Assembly (NCBI GenBank): GCA_007694885.1
Contig: REEW01000050.1
Coordinates: 62,001 to 126,000 of the forward strand
DNA length: 64,000 nucleotides
From: Wenzhouxiangella sp.
GTDB taxonomy: Bacteria > Pseudomonadota > Gammaproteobacteria > Xanthomonadales > Wenzhouxiangellaceae
Reading direction: 5' to 3'
Shown: one piece after another, positions 45,039 through 55,590 of the stretch
How the letters are laid out: every line of letters starts with the position of its first letter
Position numbering within the stretch: position 1 is the stretch's first letter
Made by a program: the position numbers and the translations under genes
The notes under the pieces: model-generated
Seen by the model: only the letters and a program-made list of their open reading frames with translations
Told to the model about the DNA's origin: nothing
Database searches by the model: none

Positions 45039-45620
45039 ATGAGACTGTTGCTTTCGCTCTGCCTGCTGCTGCCCATCCTGGCTGCGGCCGAAACTACTGA
45101 AAATCAGACCACGGAGAATCCCACAGTGATCCTGCACACCAACCACGGCGCCATCACCCTGGAACTGTTCGAGGACGAAGCGCCCCAGTCCGTCGCCAAT
45201 TTCCTCCAGTACGCGCGCGATGGCCACTATGACGGCACTCTGTTCCACCGCGTGATCCCGAACTTCATGATCCAGGGCGGCGGCTTCGATACCGATTTCG
45301 AGCAAAAAAGCACCCGCGATCCGATCGAGAACGAAGCCGACAACGGTCTGGCCAACGAGCGCGGCACCGTCGCCATGGCGCGGACCAACGATCCGCACTC
45401 GGCCACCTCGCAGTTTTTCATCAACGTCACCGACAACGAGTTCCTGAACCATCGCAGCAAGGCGTCGGGTCAGACCTGGGGCTATGCCGTCTTTGGCCGG
45501 GTGGTCGACGGCATGGACGTGGTCGAGACCATCCGTCAGGTCGACACCGGCCGTCGCGGAGGGCACCAGGACGTGCCGGTCGAGGACGTGATCATCGAGC
45601 GGGTCGAAATCCCTGAGTGA
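45039..45620 (+). CDS. ppiA: periplasmic cyclophilin-type peptidyl-prolyl isomerase
   Basis: Signal peptide [63 protein letters not shown]. Confidence 0.93.
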   Translation: MRLLLSLCLLLPILAAAETTENQTTENPTVILHTNHGAITLELFEDEAPQSVANFLQYARDGHYDGTLFHRVIPNFMIQGGGFDTDFEQKSTRDPIENEADNGLANERGTVAMARTNDPHSATSQFFINVTDNEFLNHRSKASGQTWGYAVFGRVVDGMDVVETIRQVDTGRRGGHQDVPVEDVIIERVEIPE

Positions 45621-46380
45621 TCGCCTGATCTACTGCATCGCCGACCTGCACCTGGAGGCAGGCCGGCCGGAGACCACCCGTCTCCTGCTCGACTTTCTGA
45701 GCGGCCCGGCGCGCCGGGCCCGCTCGCTCTGCATCCTCGGCGATCTGTTCGAGGCCTGGGTTGGTGACGACGGGGCCGACGAAATGGCCCGCACCGTCGC
45801 TAGAGCGCTCCGGGACCTGGCCGATTCAGGCACCGCCTTGTACTACCTGCACGGCAACCGTGACTTCCTGCTCGGCGAGCAGTTCTGTCGATCCGCCGGG
45901 ATGGAGCGACTGGACGAGCCGGTGATTTGCAAAGACTGGCACCCGCCAACGGCCCTGATGCACGGCGACAGCCTGTGCACCGACGATGAGGATTACCAGC
46001 GCTTTCGGACCCGGGTTCGAAGCCCGGCCTGGCAGGCGCGCGTGCTCTCGCGCCCGCTGTGGTGGCGACGCATACTGGCCGGAATCGCGCGCCTGATCAG
46101 CCGGCGTCGCAACCGCGGCAAGCCTGCCGAGATCATGGACGTCAACGCCGATGCGGTTCGAGCCTGTTTCCATCGCCTGGGTGTACAGAGATTGATACAC
46201 GGCCACACCCACCGCCCCGGCGTGCAGCGCCTGGAGGTGGATGGTCAGCCCTGCGAACGCATCACTCTGGGCGACTGGCACGGCGAGCGCGGCAGCGTGC
46301 TGCAGATCCTCGGCGATCAGGCGCGTCTGATGATCTTGCGTCGGGATGCTGACGGCGACGTGGTGACCGTGCCTGCCTGA
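45613..46380 (+). CDS. lpxH: UDP-2,3-diacylglucosamine diphosphatase (probable CTG start)
   Basis: [20 protein letters not shown]...[12 protein letters not shown]...[11 protein letters not shown]...[12 protein letters not shown]; only CTG codons give an N-terminus that keeps the DxH metal motif. Confidence 0.88.
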   Translation: MSDRLIYCIADLHLEAGRPETTRLLLDFLSGPARRARSLCILGDLFEAWVGDDGADEMARTVARALRDLADSGTALYYLHGNRDFLLGEQFCRSAGMERLDEPVICKDWHPPTALMHGDSLCTDDEDYQRFRTRVRSPAWQARVLSRPLWWRRILAGIARLISRRRNRGKPAEIMDVNADAVRACFHRLGVQRLIHGHTHRPGVQRLEVDGQPCERITLGDWHGERGSVLQILGDQARLMILRRDADGDVVTVPA

Positions 46381-46385
46381 GGGTT

Positions 46386-47375
46386 TCAGGTTTCGGCCGG
46401 ATACCAGGCCAGAATCTGCTCAGCGGCTGCCCGGCCACTCGACCAGGCCCCCTCGATGCGGTTGCCCGCGCACCAGTCTCCCGCCAGGACCAGGCCGTTG
46501 GCCTCGTCGATCAGGCAGGCCCGCTTCAGCGGTTCCGCGGCCAGCGCGTAGCGCCAGCGATGGGCCTTGATCACGCCGGGGGCCTGCGACGTCGCGGCCG
46601 GGACACGCTGCCGGAAGGCGGCCAGCAATTCATCAGTGACGGCTTGGGCATCGCTTTCCAGATGCCGTTCCGACCACTCCTGGCTGGCATGCGCCACCCA
46701 GGCCTCCCCGCAACGGCCCGGCTTGGAGGAGTTGCGGGCCAGCCAGCCCAGCGGGCCTTCGTTGTCGAACGCGGCGTCGAAATCCACCGCCAGAGTCTGC
46801 TCGAAACCAAGCATCAGCGCCCAGGAAGGGCGCATGGGCACGCCGGCGGCAATCTCGGCCAGTGGCGTCGTTCCGGCAAGCAGATCGAAGGCTTGCCGTG
46901 GCGGTGCCGTCACCAGCAGGTGGCGGGCCCGGATCGCGGGCGGCGATTGGAATTCCTCGATCGCCCAGCCATTGTCTTCACGCTGCGGGTTTGCTGCCCG
47001 CCAGCCATATCGGCAGTCCAGTCCCTGGGCCAGATGCTTGAGCACTGCGTTCATGCTCGGGGTCGCGACCAGGCGCTGGTCGGGCGGGGTGCCCGCGTTG
47101 CGCGGCCGGTCACCGAACACGGTCATTCTCGGCTTCCAGGCGGCGATCAATCCGGCGCGTTTCCACTCCTCGACCTTTGCCGCAAAATCAGTCGAGCGCG
47201 CGGTGAAGTACTGCGCGCCGTGATCGAACGCGAAGCCGTCCTGGCGCCGGGTCGAGCAGCGACCACCGGGTCCGCGGGCTTTCTCGACCACAACCACGTC
47301 CAGCCCGGCTTCGCGCAGATCGACAGCGGCCGTCAGGCCGGCCCAGCCGGCGCCGATCACACAGACATCATGCAT
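46386..47375 (-). CDS. renalase/amine-oxidase-like NAD(P)/FAD-dependent oxidoreductase
   Basis: VCVIGAGWAGLTAAVDLREAGLDVVVVEKARGPGGRCSTRR...FDHGAQYFTAR; GLVLAGDWCAGNRIEGAWSSGRAAA. Confidence 0.92.
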   Translation of the reverse strand: MHDVCVIGAGWAGLTAAVDLREAGLDVVVVEKARGPGGRCSTRRQDGFAFDHGAQYFTARSTDFAAKVEEWKRAGLIAAWKPRMTVFGDRPRNAGTPPDQRLVATPSMNAVLKHLAQGLDCRYGWRAANPQREDNGWAIEEFQSPPAIRARHLLVTAPPRQAFDLLAGTTPLAEIAAGVPMRPSWALMLGFEQTLAVDFDAAFDNEGPLGWLARNSSKPGRCGEAWVAHASQEWSERHLESDAQAVTDELLAAFRQRVPAATSQAPGVIKAHRWRYALAAEPLKRACLIDEANGLVLAGDWCAGNRIEGAWSSGRAAAEQILAWYPAET

Positions 47376-47922
47376 CGCCGAGGTGTTCGGTGCGTTCGAG
47401 TTGGTCGACATCGAAACCCTGGGCCGCGGCCTGCTCGCGCAGTCTATCCATCGTCTCGGAGTCCAGCCGCGGCTCGCGCGCCAGGATCCACAGGTAGCGC
47501 CGGTTCTCGGAGCCGACCATGGCGTAGTCGTAGTCTTCGCCCAGTGCGATCACCCGATAATCACCCCAGACAAAGGACAGGAAGGACAACCAGCGCGGCG
47601 CAAAGCGAACCTCCAGCGCACTGGTCGGCCCGTCAGGGTCGGCCAGGCGCGCCGTTCCCTCGACCTGGCGCCACTCGCCATCGGCCTGGCGGCAGCGGTT
47701 GGTCACGGCAATAGTCCCATCGTCGCGCTTATCGTAGTAGGCGCTGGTGTCGGACGCGCAGCGTCGCTGAAACCGGTTGGGCAGCAAGGCAATCTCGTAC
47801 CAGCGTCCCTGGTAGCGTTCCAGGTCAACCGAGTCGACCAGTTCCAGTGGTGGTTTGGCAAAGCCCATGCTGGTCAACATGAGTGCCGCCAGCGCCAAAG
47901 GCAAGCCCCGCACAAGTCTCAT
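47368..47922 (-). CDS. lipocalin family protein (Blc-like)
   Basis: [73 protein letters not shown]. Confidence 0.93.
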   Translation of the reverse strand: MRLVRGLPLALAALMLTSMGFAKPPLELVDSVDLERYQGRWYEIALLPNRFQRRCASDTSAYYDKRDDGTIAVTNRCRQADGEWRQVEGTARLADPDGPTSALEVRFAPRWLSFLSFVWGDYRVIALGEDYDYAMVGSENRRYLWILAREPRLDSETMDRLREQAAAQGFDVDQLERTEHLGDA

Positions 47923-49448
47923 TCAGCCTCCGGGCGCAGGTAAGGAAACAGCAGCACGTCGCGGATCGAGGGGGAGTCGGTCAGCAACATGACCAAACGA
48001 TCGATGCCGATGCCCTCGCCTGCTGCCGGCGGCATGCCGTATTCCAGCGCGCGGATGTAGTCATGATCGAAATGCATGGCCTCCTTGTCGCCGGCATCCC
48101 GCGCCGCGACCTGGTCCGCGAAACGCTCGGCCTGATCTTCCGGATCGTTCAACTCGGAAAAGCCGTTGGCAATCTCGCGGCCGGCCACGAACAGCTCGAA
48201 GCGGTCGGCCAGTTCCGGGTCTTGATCATTGCGCCGGGACAGCGGCGAAACCTCGATCGGATAACCGGTCACGAAGGTCGGCTGGACCAGCAGCGGCTCG
48301 ACCCGGTGCTCGAACAACTCCATCAGCAGTCGGCCCCAGCCCCAGTCGTTCTCGATGTGGATGCCCTCACTCTGACAGGCCGAGCGCAGCAGATCGCGGT
48401 CGCGCAGGTCGCCGTCGGCCAGGTCGGGGTAGTGCTCGGCCACAGCCTCGGCCACGCTCACGCGCCGGTACTGTCCGCCGAAGTCCAGTTCGACGTCCTG
48501 GTAGAACACGCGGCCGTCCTTGAGCCCCGGCAGAAGGGTCACGACCTCGTGCAGCATCGCCTCGGTCAGACGGATGAGGTCGTTGTAGTCGGCGTGGGCC
48601 CAGTAGAACTCGAGCATGGTGAACTCGGGGTTGTGCCGAGTCGACACGCCCTCGTTGCGGAAATTCCGGTTGATTTCGTAGACCTTTTCCAGGCCGCCCA
48701 CCAGCAGGCGCTTGAGGTGCAACTCGGGTGCGACACGCAGGTACAGGTCCAGATCGAGCGCGTTGTGGTGGGTAACAAAGGGCCGGGCCGTGGCGCCGCC
48801 GGGAATGTGGTGCATCATCGGCGTCTCGACCTCGAGAAACCCGCGCCGATCGAAAAAATCGCGAATGGCCCGTATGATTCGGCTTCTGCGCACAAAGGTT
48901 TCGCGAACTTCCGGATTGACGATCAGGTCGACGTAGCGCCGGCGGTAGCGCGTTTCCTGGTCGGTCAGACCATGCCACTTTTCCGGCAGGGGGCGCAGCG
49001 ACTTGCTCAGCAGACACAGTTGGTCGGCGTGCACGCTCAGCTCGCCGGTTCGGGTGCGCATCAACCCACCCGCCACACCGATCAGGTCGCCGATGTCCCA
49101 CTGCTTGAAGGCCCGGTAAACACCGTCAGGCAGATCGTCGCGACGCAGGTACAGCTGGATGCGTGCGCCCGACCCGTCCTGGATGTGGACGAAGCTGGCT
49201 TTGCCCATGATCCGCCGGCTCATGATCCGGCCGGCCAGACAGAAGCGCTCTTCCAGTTCCTCCAGCGCGGCCTGGTGCCAGGCCTCCTCGTTGGCGAAAC
49301 GCTCAAGCAGCATCGCCGCATCGGTGTCCGGTCGCCAGTCATTCGGGTAGGCGGCACCGGCCGCGCGCAGATCCTGCAGTTTCGCTCGGCGCTCGGCAAT
49401 CAGCCGGTTCTCGTCAGCGGCTTGCGCGGGATGATTGTCGTCAGTCAT
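47919..49448 (-). CDS. lysS: lysine--tRNA ligase (class II)
   Basis: [58 protein letters not shown]; start reset to MTDDNHPAQ. Confidence 0.98.
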   Translation of the reverse strand: MTDDNHPAQAADENRLIAERRAKLQDLRAAGAAYPNDWRPDTDAAMLLERFANEEAWHQAALEELEERFCLAGRIMSRRIMGKASFVHIQDGSGARIQLYLRRDDLPDGVYRAFKQWDIGDLIGVAGGLMRTRTGELSVHADQLCLLSKSLRPLPEKWHGLTDQETRYRRRYVDLIVNPEVRETFVRRSRIIRAIRDFFDRRGFLEVETPMMHHIPGGATARPFVTHHNALDLDLYLRVAPELHLKRLLVGGLEKVYEINRNFRNEGVSTRHNPEFTMLEFYWAHADYNDLIRLTEAMLHEVVTLLPGLKDGRVFYQDVELDFGGQYRRVSVAEAVAEHYPDLADGDLRDRDLLRSACQSEGIHIENDWGWGRLLMELFEHRVEPLLVQPTFVTGYPIEVSPLSRRNDQDPELADRFELFVAGREIANGFSELNDPEDQAERFADQVAARDAGDKEAMHFDHDYIRALEYGMPPAAGEGIGIDRLVMLLTDSPSIRDVLLFPYLRPEAE

Positions 49449-49479
49449 GATCGTCGGCTTGTCCTGGCTTGATTTCGAT

Positions 49480-49583
49480 ACCGCGGATGAACGCAGATTA
49501 ACGCAGATAAAGGCGGATCGAGACGCTCTCTTTTCTTGCTTTTCATCCGCGTTGATCCGCGTTGATCCGCGTTCATCTGCGGT
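49480..49583. repeat. inverted repeat element copy 2, arms made of 10-bp units (GCRGATNAAC)
   Basis: Left arm accgcggatgaacgcagattaacgcagataaaggcggat (49480-49518); right arm catccgcgttgatccgcgttgatccgcgttcatctgcggt (49544-49583). Confidence 0.85.
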
Positions 49584-49605
49584 CGGAAAAACGAACCCCG
49601 GCGGG

Positions 49606-50704
49606 TCATGCCAGTCCGGCCTGTAGCTGCGCGGCCACGAACTCGTCCAGGTCGCCATCCAGCACTTTCTGCGTATCCGAACGCTCCACGCCGGTGCGCA
49701 GGTCCTTGATCCGCGACTGGTCGAGCACGTAGTTGCGAATCTGGCTGCCCCAGCCGATGTCGGCCTTTTCGTCCTCGGCGGCCTGGGACTTCTCGCGCTG
49801 CTTCTGCAACTCCAGCTCGTAGAGCTTGGCTCGCAGCTGACTCATGGCCCGGTCCTTGTTCTTGTGCTGCGAGCGATCGGTCTGGCACTGGACGACCGTG
49901 CCGGTCGGTTCATGGGTGATGCGCACCGCCGACTCGGTCCGGTTGACGTGTTGACCGCCGGCACCCGAGGCGCGGTAGACATCAATGCGCAGATCGGACG
50001 GGTCGATGTCGATTTCGATGCTGTCGTCGACTTCCGGGGCGACGAACACGCTGGCAAACGAGGTGTGGCGGCGATTGCCCGAATCGAACGGTGACTTGCG
50101 CACCAGCCGATGAACCCCGGTTTCGGTCCGGCACCAGCCGAAGGCGTAGTCGCCCTCGACGCGGATCGTGGCGCTCTTGATCCCGGCCACGTCACCGGCC
50201 GACACCTCGACCAGCTCGGATTTCCAGCCGCGCTGTTCGGCCCAGCGCAGGTACATGCGCAGCAGCATGTCTGCCCAGTCCTGGGCTTCGGTGCCGCCGG
50301 AGCCGGCCTGGATGTCGATAAAACACGGGCGATTGTCCATCTCGCCGGAAAACATGCGCTGGAACTCCAGGTCGGCCACGCTGCGCTCCAGGCGCTGAAG
50401 ATCTGCGGCCACACTGGCCAGCGTCTGTTCATCGTCCTCGGCCAGGGCCATTTCCAGCAGTTCGCCGGCATCGGCCAGACCCTCGAACACGGCCTTTTGC
50501 GCGCTCACCGAGCGGTCCAGGTCCGAGCGCTCCTTGCCCAGCTTCTGGGCATGTTCGGGGTCGTCCCAGACCGATGGATCTTCAAGTTCGCGGCTGACTT
50601 CTTCCAGTCGCTCTACCCGGCCATCGTAGTCAAAGATACCCCCTGAGCGCCGCCGCGCGGCGCTGCAGATCGTCGAGAAGATGCTTGATGGCAGTCTGTT
50701 CCAT
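49606..50704 (-). CDS. prfB: peptide chain release factor 2 with programmed +1 frameshift
   Basis: N-terminal frame [24 protein letters not shown]-stop, then [18 protein letters not shown]...; AGGGGGTATCTTTGAC frameshift site; [22 protein letters not shown]. Confidence 0.97.
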
Positions 50705-50801
50705 GAAAGTTGGTCGATTGCTGGGAAAGTCCGCCATTCTACTGCCAAGGCCGACAAGCTGCTCTGATACAGTACCGCCTGAAGCTTTCAGGAACCCTGT
50801 C

Positions 50802-52094
50802 ATGGGCAAAAGCTCCCCGTTCGAAAGAGCACTGGCCCGTCTCGATGAGGCGGCCAGGCTGGTTGACATCACGGAAGAAACCTACATCCGCCTGCACCAC
50901 CCCAAGGCGGTGCTGAGCGTGTCCGTTCCGCTGCGGATGGACGACGGCCGGCTCGAGATGTTTGCCGCGCACCGGGTTCACCACAACGACCTGCGCGGGC
51001 CGGGCAAGGGGGGCATCCGTTACCACCCCGACCTCGACCTGGAGGAAATCAAGGCCCTGGCGTTCTGGATGACCTGCAAGTGTGCGGTCATGGACCTGCC
51101 CTACGGCGGCGCGAAAGGCGGCATCACGGTCGATCCGAAGAAGCTGTCGCAAATGGAGCTCGAGCGCCTCAGTCGCGGGCTGATTCGTCGCATCGCCGAA
51201 TTTATCGGTCCCAAAGTCGATATACCCGCCCCCGATGTCTATACCAACGAACGCATCATGGGCTGGATGATGGATGAATACGCCCACGTTGTTCGTCGCC
51301 ACGAGCCGGCCGTCATTACCGGCAAGCCGATTGCCCTGGGCGGCAGCCAGGGGCGCAGTAACGCGACCGCCCGGGGCGGTCTGGTGTGCGTGAAAAAGCT
51401 GGCCGAACGCCACGGCTGGTCTGCCGGCGAGACCACCGTGGCGATCCAGGGCTTCGGCAACGCCGGACAGGGGATCGCCCGATTGCTTTTCGACGCCGGC
51501 TACCGGGTCGTTGCGGTCAGCGACTCCCAGGGCGCGATTTACTCAGACGACGGATTCGACGTACCCAGCCTGATTCAATTCAAGAATGAGAGTCGATCGC
51601 TGAAGGCCGTTTACTGCGAGGAATCGGTCTGCGATGCGGTTCAGGCCGAACGCCTGAGCAACAGGGAACTGCTCGAACTGGATGTGGACGTGCTGGTGCC
51701 GGCCGCCCTGGCCGACGTGATTACCGACGACAACGCCGGCGCGGTCAAGGCCCGCGCCGTGATCGAGCTTGCCAACGGCCCGATCACCGCCGAAGCCGAC
51801 GAGGTATTGAACGAGGCCGGCGTTATCGTGATCCCGGACATCCTGGCCAATGCCGGCGGCGTCACGGTCAGCTACTACGAGTGGATCCAGAACCTGACCG
51901 GCGATTACTGGTCAGCGGCCAAGGTCGAAAAACGCCTGGACAAGCGCATGAGCCAGCAGTTTGACCGAATCCGGGACCTGGCCGAGGAGCATGACACCTC
52001 CTTCCGGGTCGCCGCCTACGCGCTGGCCCTGCAACGTCTGGGCGCGGCAGCCGAGGCCGTTGGCACCCGCGATCTGTTCACCGGCTCTGGCTGA
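50802..52094 (+). CDS. Glu/Leu/Phe/Val-family dehydrogenase (glutamate dehydrogenase)
   Basis: GPGKGGIRYHPDLDLEEIKALAFWMTCKCAVMDLPYGGAKGGI; PAPDVYTNERIMGWMMDEY. Confidence 0.95.
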   Translation: MGKSSPFERALARLDEAARLVDITEETYIRLHHPKAVLSVSVPLRMDDGRLEMFAAHRVHHNDLRGPGKGGIRYHPDLDLEEIKALAFWMTCKCAVMDLPYGGAKGGITVDPKKLSQMELERLSRGLIRRIAEFIGPKVDIPAPDVYTNERIMGWMMDEYAHVVRRHEPAVITGKPIALGGSQGRSNATARGGLVCVKKLAERHGWSAGETTVAIQGFGNAGQGIARLLFDAGYRVVAVSDSQGAIYSDDGFDVPSLIQFKNESRSLKAVYCEESVCDAVQAERLSNRELLELDVDVLVPAALADVITDDNAGAVKARAVIELANGPITAEADEVLNEAGVIVIPDILANAGGVTVSYYEWIQNLTGDYWSAAKVEKRLDKRMSQQFDRIRDLAEEHDTSFRVAAYALALQRLGAAAEAVGTRDLFTGSG

Positions 52095-52238
52095 ACCGGT
52101 CGACCAACCCGGCGGCACCCCCGGCCAGCAGCGGTTCGGGCAGATTCGGGACAACGAACGGATCGACTTCCACTTCATCGTTCATGCATCCGCGTCCGTT
52201 AGGATGTGAAGGTTATTGAAAGAAACGGGAGTGTAGCG

Positions 52239-53135
52239 ATGAAAGTACTCGTAACCGGCGGCAGCGGATTTGTCGGCCAACGACTGTGCCAGGCGCTGGT
52301 CGAAGCCGACCATATTCCGCTGGTCGTCTCGCGCGCGCCGGACAAGGCGCGCAGCCGGCTTCCGGAACAGGCCCTGGTTCGCCAATCCGTGGCTGACTTC
52401 GCCGATCAATCCCCGTCGGCGATCGTCAACCTGGCCGGCGAACCCATCGCCGAGGGACGCTGGACCGAGAAGAAGAAGAAAGAGCTGCTGCAGTCCCGGA
52501 TCGAGATAACGCGTGATGTCGTCAAGCTTTGCGAGCAACTGGAAACGCCGCCGGCGGTTCTGGTTTCGGCCTCGGCGGTTGGCTACTACGGCGATCAGGG
52601 CAGCCGCGACGTCACCGAACAGACCACCCCGCACGACGAGTTTGGCCACCGGCTGTGCCGGGCGTGGGAAGCAGAGGCCGTCAAGGCCGAATCGTTTGGC
52701 GTCCGGGTGGCGATCCTGCGCATCGGCCTGGTCCTGGACGCCGGCGGCGGCATGCTGGCCAAGACGACGCCGGTATTCAAGCTCGGCCTGGGCGGCAAGT
52801 TGGGCGACGGCAAGCAATACATGCCCTGGGTGCATCGCGAAGACATTGTCGGCATGATCATGTTCTTGCTCGAGCGTGAGGATTTGTCCGGACCATTCAA
52901 CGCCTCGGCGCCGAACCCGGTCACCAACGCCGAGTTCACCCGCGCTCTCGGCCGGGCACTGAATCGACCGGCGATTTTGCCGGCCCCTGCCCCGGCCCTG
53001 AAGCTGGCCTTCGGCGAAATGTCCAGGCTCTTGCTGACCGGGGCGAAAATGCTCCCCAGGCGCTTCGAGGAAGCGGGCTTCCGTTTCCGCTACGAGCGCC
53101 TGGATGAGGCGCTTGCCGCCATTTTTCGATCCTGA
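52239..53135 (+). CDS. TIGR01777 family epimerase (YfcH-like)
   Basis: MKVLVTGGSGFVGQRLCQAL; VNLAGEPIAEGRWTEKKKKELLQSRIEITR; SASAVGYYGDQGSRDVTEQT. Confidence 0.93.
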   Translation: MKVLVTGGSGFVGQRLCQALVEADHIPLVVSRAPDKARSRLPEQALVRQSVADFADQSPSAIVNLAGEPIAEGRWTEKKKKELLQSRIEITRDVVKLCEQLETPPAVLVSASAVGYYGDQGSRDVTEQTTPHDEFGHRLCRAWEAEAVKAESFGVRVAILRIGLVLDAGGGMLAKTTPVFKLGLGGKLGDGKQYMPWVHREDIVGMIMFLLEREDLSGPFNASAPNPVTNAEFTRALGRALNRPAILPAPAPALKLAFGEMSRLLLTGAKMLPRRFEEAGFRFRYERLDEALAAIFRS

Positions 53136-53153
53136 CGAGAGAATCGCTCGACC

Positions 53154-53369
53154 ATGCTGACCGCGAATGAAATTTTCTATCTTGTGATCCTGATGATTCC
53201 ATTCATTCTGATCCCGACAGCGATTGGCTGGTATCGCCAGCATCCCAGGCTGGGTGCGCTCGCGGCGCTGAACATCCTCGGACTGGTGTTTTTCGGCGTC
53301 GGCTGGGTGCTGGCCCTGGTCTGGGCGGTCACCGAACCGGCCAGGGCTTCCGAGCAGCAGCGCGGTTGA
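53154..53369 (+). CDS. superinfection-immunity-like small membrane protein
   Basis: Two-TM 71 aa protein IPTAIGWYRQHPRLGALAALNILGLVFFGVGWVLALVWAVTEP resembles the Imm_superinfect family. Confidence 0.6.
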   Translation: MLTANEIFYLVILMIPFILIPTAIGWYRQHPRLGALAALNILGLVFFGVGWVLALVWAVTEPARASEQQRG

Positions 53370-53451
53370 CTTCGGGACGGAATGAAGCCCTCTCGGTCAA
53401 GTGTCGGGGTCGGTGATGGCGCCAGCTGGATCCGGATCGGCAAGACCGCGC

Positions 53452-55479
53452 TCAGGCAGCGCTGACCGAGGCGGACCGAAAACCCGACTCCCGGATCTGG
53501 ACAATCTGGTCGCGTAGCGCGGCGGCGTTTTCGAATTCGAGGTTTTCGGCGGCCTTGAACATCTCCTTTTCAAGGCGTGCGATTTCCCTGGCCGCCTGCT
53601 CCGGCGAGCGAATCTCGGCAGCGTAGGCGGCCGATTTCTCGGCCGCTTTCCGTGCGGGTTTTTTCTTGCCCGGCGTCTGGTGGGCGTCGGCCATGATGTC
53701 GGCAATGTTCTTGACGATGGTTTGCGGCGTGATGCCGTGTTGTTTGTTGTGGACCAGTTGTTTCTCGCGACGGCGTTCGGTTTCGTCGATCGCCCGGCGC
53801 ATGGATTCGGTCACCCGCTCGGCGTACAAAATGGCCGTGCCGCGCAGGTTGCGTGCCGCCCGGCCGATGGTCTGGATCAGGGAACCCTCCGATCGCAAAA
53901 AGCCTTCTTTGTCCGCATCCAGGATTGCAACCAGAGAAACCTCTGGTAAATCAAGCCCCTCCCTCAGCAAGTTAATTCCGACTAGCACATCAAACGTGCC
54001 CAAGCGCAGGTCGCGGATGATCTCGACGCGCTCGACGGTGTCGATATCGGAGTGCAAGTAGCGCACCCGGACATCGTGCTCTGCCAGGTATTCGGTGAGG
54101 TTTTCGGCCATGCGCTTGGTCAGGGTGGTGACCAGAACCCGGTCACCGTACCCGACCCGCTCGCGGATCTCGGACAGCAGGTCGTCGACCTGGGTACTCA
54201 CCGGCCGCACGATCACTTGCGGGTCGACCAGGCCGGTCGGGCGCACCACCTGCTCGGCCACCACCGATGAACGCTCCAGTTCCCACGGACGCGGAGTCGC
54301 GGAAACCAGAATCATCTGCGGAGCACGCTCCTCGAACTCCTCGAACTTCAGCGGCCGATTGTCCAGCGCCGAGGGCAGACGAAAGCCGAAGTCGACCAGG
54401 GTTTCCTTGCGCGCCCGGTCCCCCCGGTACATGCCGCCGATCTGGGGAATGGTCACGTGCGACTCGTCGGCGATCAGAATGGCGTCGCGCGGCAGGTAGT
54501 CAAACAGGGTCGGCGGCGCCTCGCCGGGCTGACGGCCGGTCAGGTGACGTGAATAGTTTTCGATGCCCTGGCAATAGCCCAGCTCCAGCATCATCTCGAT
54601 ATCGAACTGGGTGCGCTGCCTGATCCGTTGCGCCTCCAGCAGCTTGCCGGCGTCTTCGAGCTGCGGCAGACGCTCGGCCAGTTCGGCCTTGATCGCCTCG
54701 ATCGCGTCCAGCACGACCTGGCGTGGCGTCACGTAATGGGTCTTCGGGAAGATGGTCAGCTCATCGAGCTTGGCCCGGATTTCTCCGGTCAGCGGGTCGA
54801 AATAACTGATCCGCTCGATCTCGTCGTCGAACAGCTCGACGCGCACCGCTTCGATCTCGGAATCGCCGGGGAAGATGTCGATGACCTCGCCGCGCACCCG
54901 GTAGGTCCCGCGTCGCAGTTCGAAATCGTTGCGCGCGTACTGCATCTCGGCCAGCCGGCGCAGGATCCGGCGCTGGCTCATGCGCTCGCCGACCGCGAGC
55001 GGCAAGGTCATTTTGAGAAAGGCGCTCGGATCGCCAAGGCCGTAGATCGCCGACACCGTTGCCACGATCAGGGTGTCGCGCCTTTCCAGAAGCGATTTGG
55101 TCGCCGACAGCCTCATCTGCTCGATGTGCTCGTTGATCGAGGCATCCTTCTCGATGAAGGTGTCGGTCGAGGGCACATAGGCCTCGGGCTGATAGTAGTC
55201 GTAGTAGGAAACGAAGTACTCGACGGCATTGTCGGGGAAAAACGCCTTGAACTCCCCGTACAGCTGCGCAGCCAGGGTCTTGTTCGGGGCCATGACCAGG
55301 GCCGGGCGCTGGATGCGCTCGATGACATTGGCCATGGTGAAGGTCTTGCCCGAACCGGTGACACCGAGCAGCGTCTGGTGGCGATGGCCTGAAGCCAGGC
55401 TTTCGACCAGTTGCTGGATGGCCGCCGGCTGATCACCCGCCGGTTCGTATCCCGACACCATGCGAAATCGGCGGCTCAT
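53452..55479 (-). CDS. uvrB: excinuclease ABC subunit B
   Basis: [88 protein letters not shown]. Confidence 0.99.
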   Translation of the reverse strand: MSRRFRMVSGYEPAGDQPAAIQQLVESLASGHRHQTLLGVTGSGKTFTMANVIERIQRPALVMAPNKTLAAQLYGEFKAFFPDNAVEYFVSYYDYYQPEAYVPSTDTFIEKDASINEHIEQMRLSATKSLLERRDTLIVATVSAIYGLGDPSAFLKMTLPLAVGERMSQRRILRRLAEMQYARNDFELRRGTYRVRGEVIDIFPGDSEIEAVRVELFDDEIERISYFDPLTGEIRAKLDELTIFPKTHYVTPRQVVLDAIEAIKAELAERLPQLEDAGKLLEAQRIRQRTQFDIEMMLELGYCQGIENYSRHLTGRQPGEAPPTLFDYLPRDAILIADESHVTIPQIGGMYRGDRARKETLVDFGFRLPSALDNRPLKFEEFEERAPQMILVSATPRPWELERSSVVAEQVVRPTGLVDPQVIVRPVSTQVDDLLSEIRERVGYGDRVLVTTLTKRMAENLTEYLAEHDVRVRYLHSDIDTVERVEIIRDLRLGTFDVLVGINLLREGLDLPEVSLVAILDADKEGFLRSEGSLIQTIGRAARNLRGTAILYAERVTESMRRAIDETERRREKQLVHNKQHGITPQTIVKNIADIMADAHQTPGKKKPARKAAEKSAAYAAEIRSPEQAAREIARLEKEMFKAAENLEFENAAALRDQIVQIRESGFRSASVSAA

Positions 55480-55590
55480 GGCAGGTTTTGGGCAGCGAAA
55501 AACACGACGATCAGTATACTAGTGCGCTGGCAACGTCGATGTCGTAACGGCATGGGCGATCTCCGCCACCATTCAAACGGGGAAAACATT

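Noticed and set aside
47883-49472. 529-aa plus-strand ORF opposite lysS
   Set aside because: Antisense shadow of lysS
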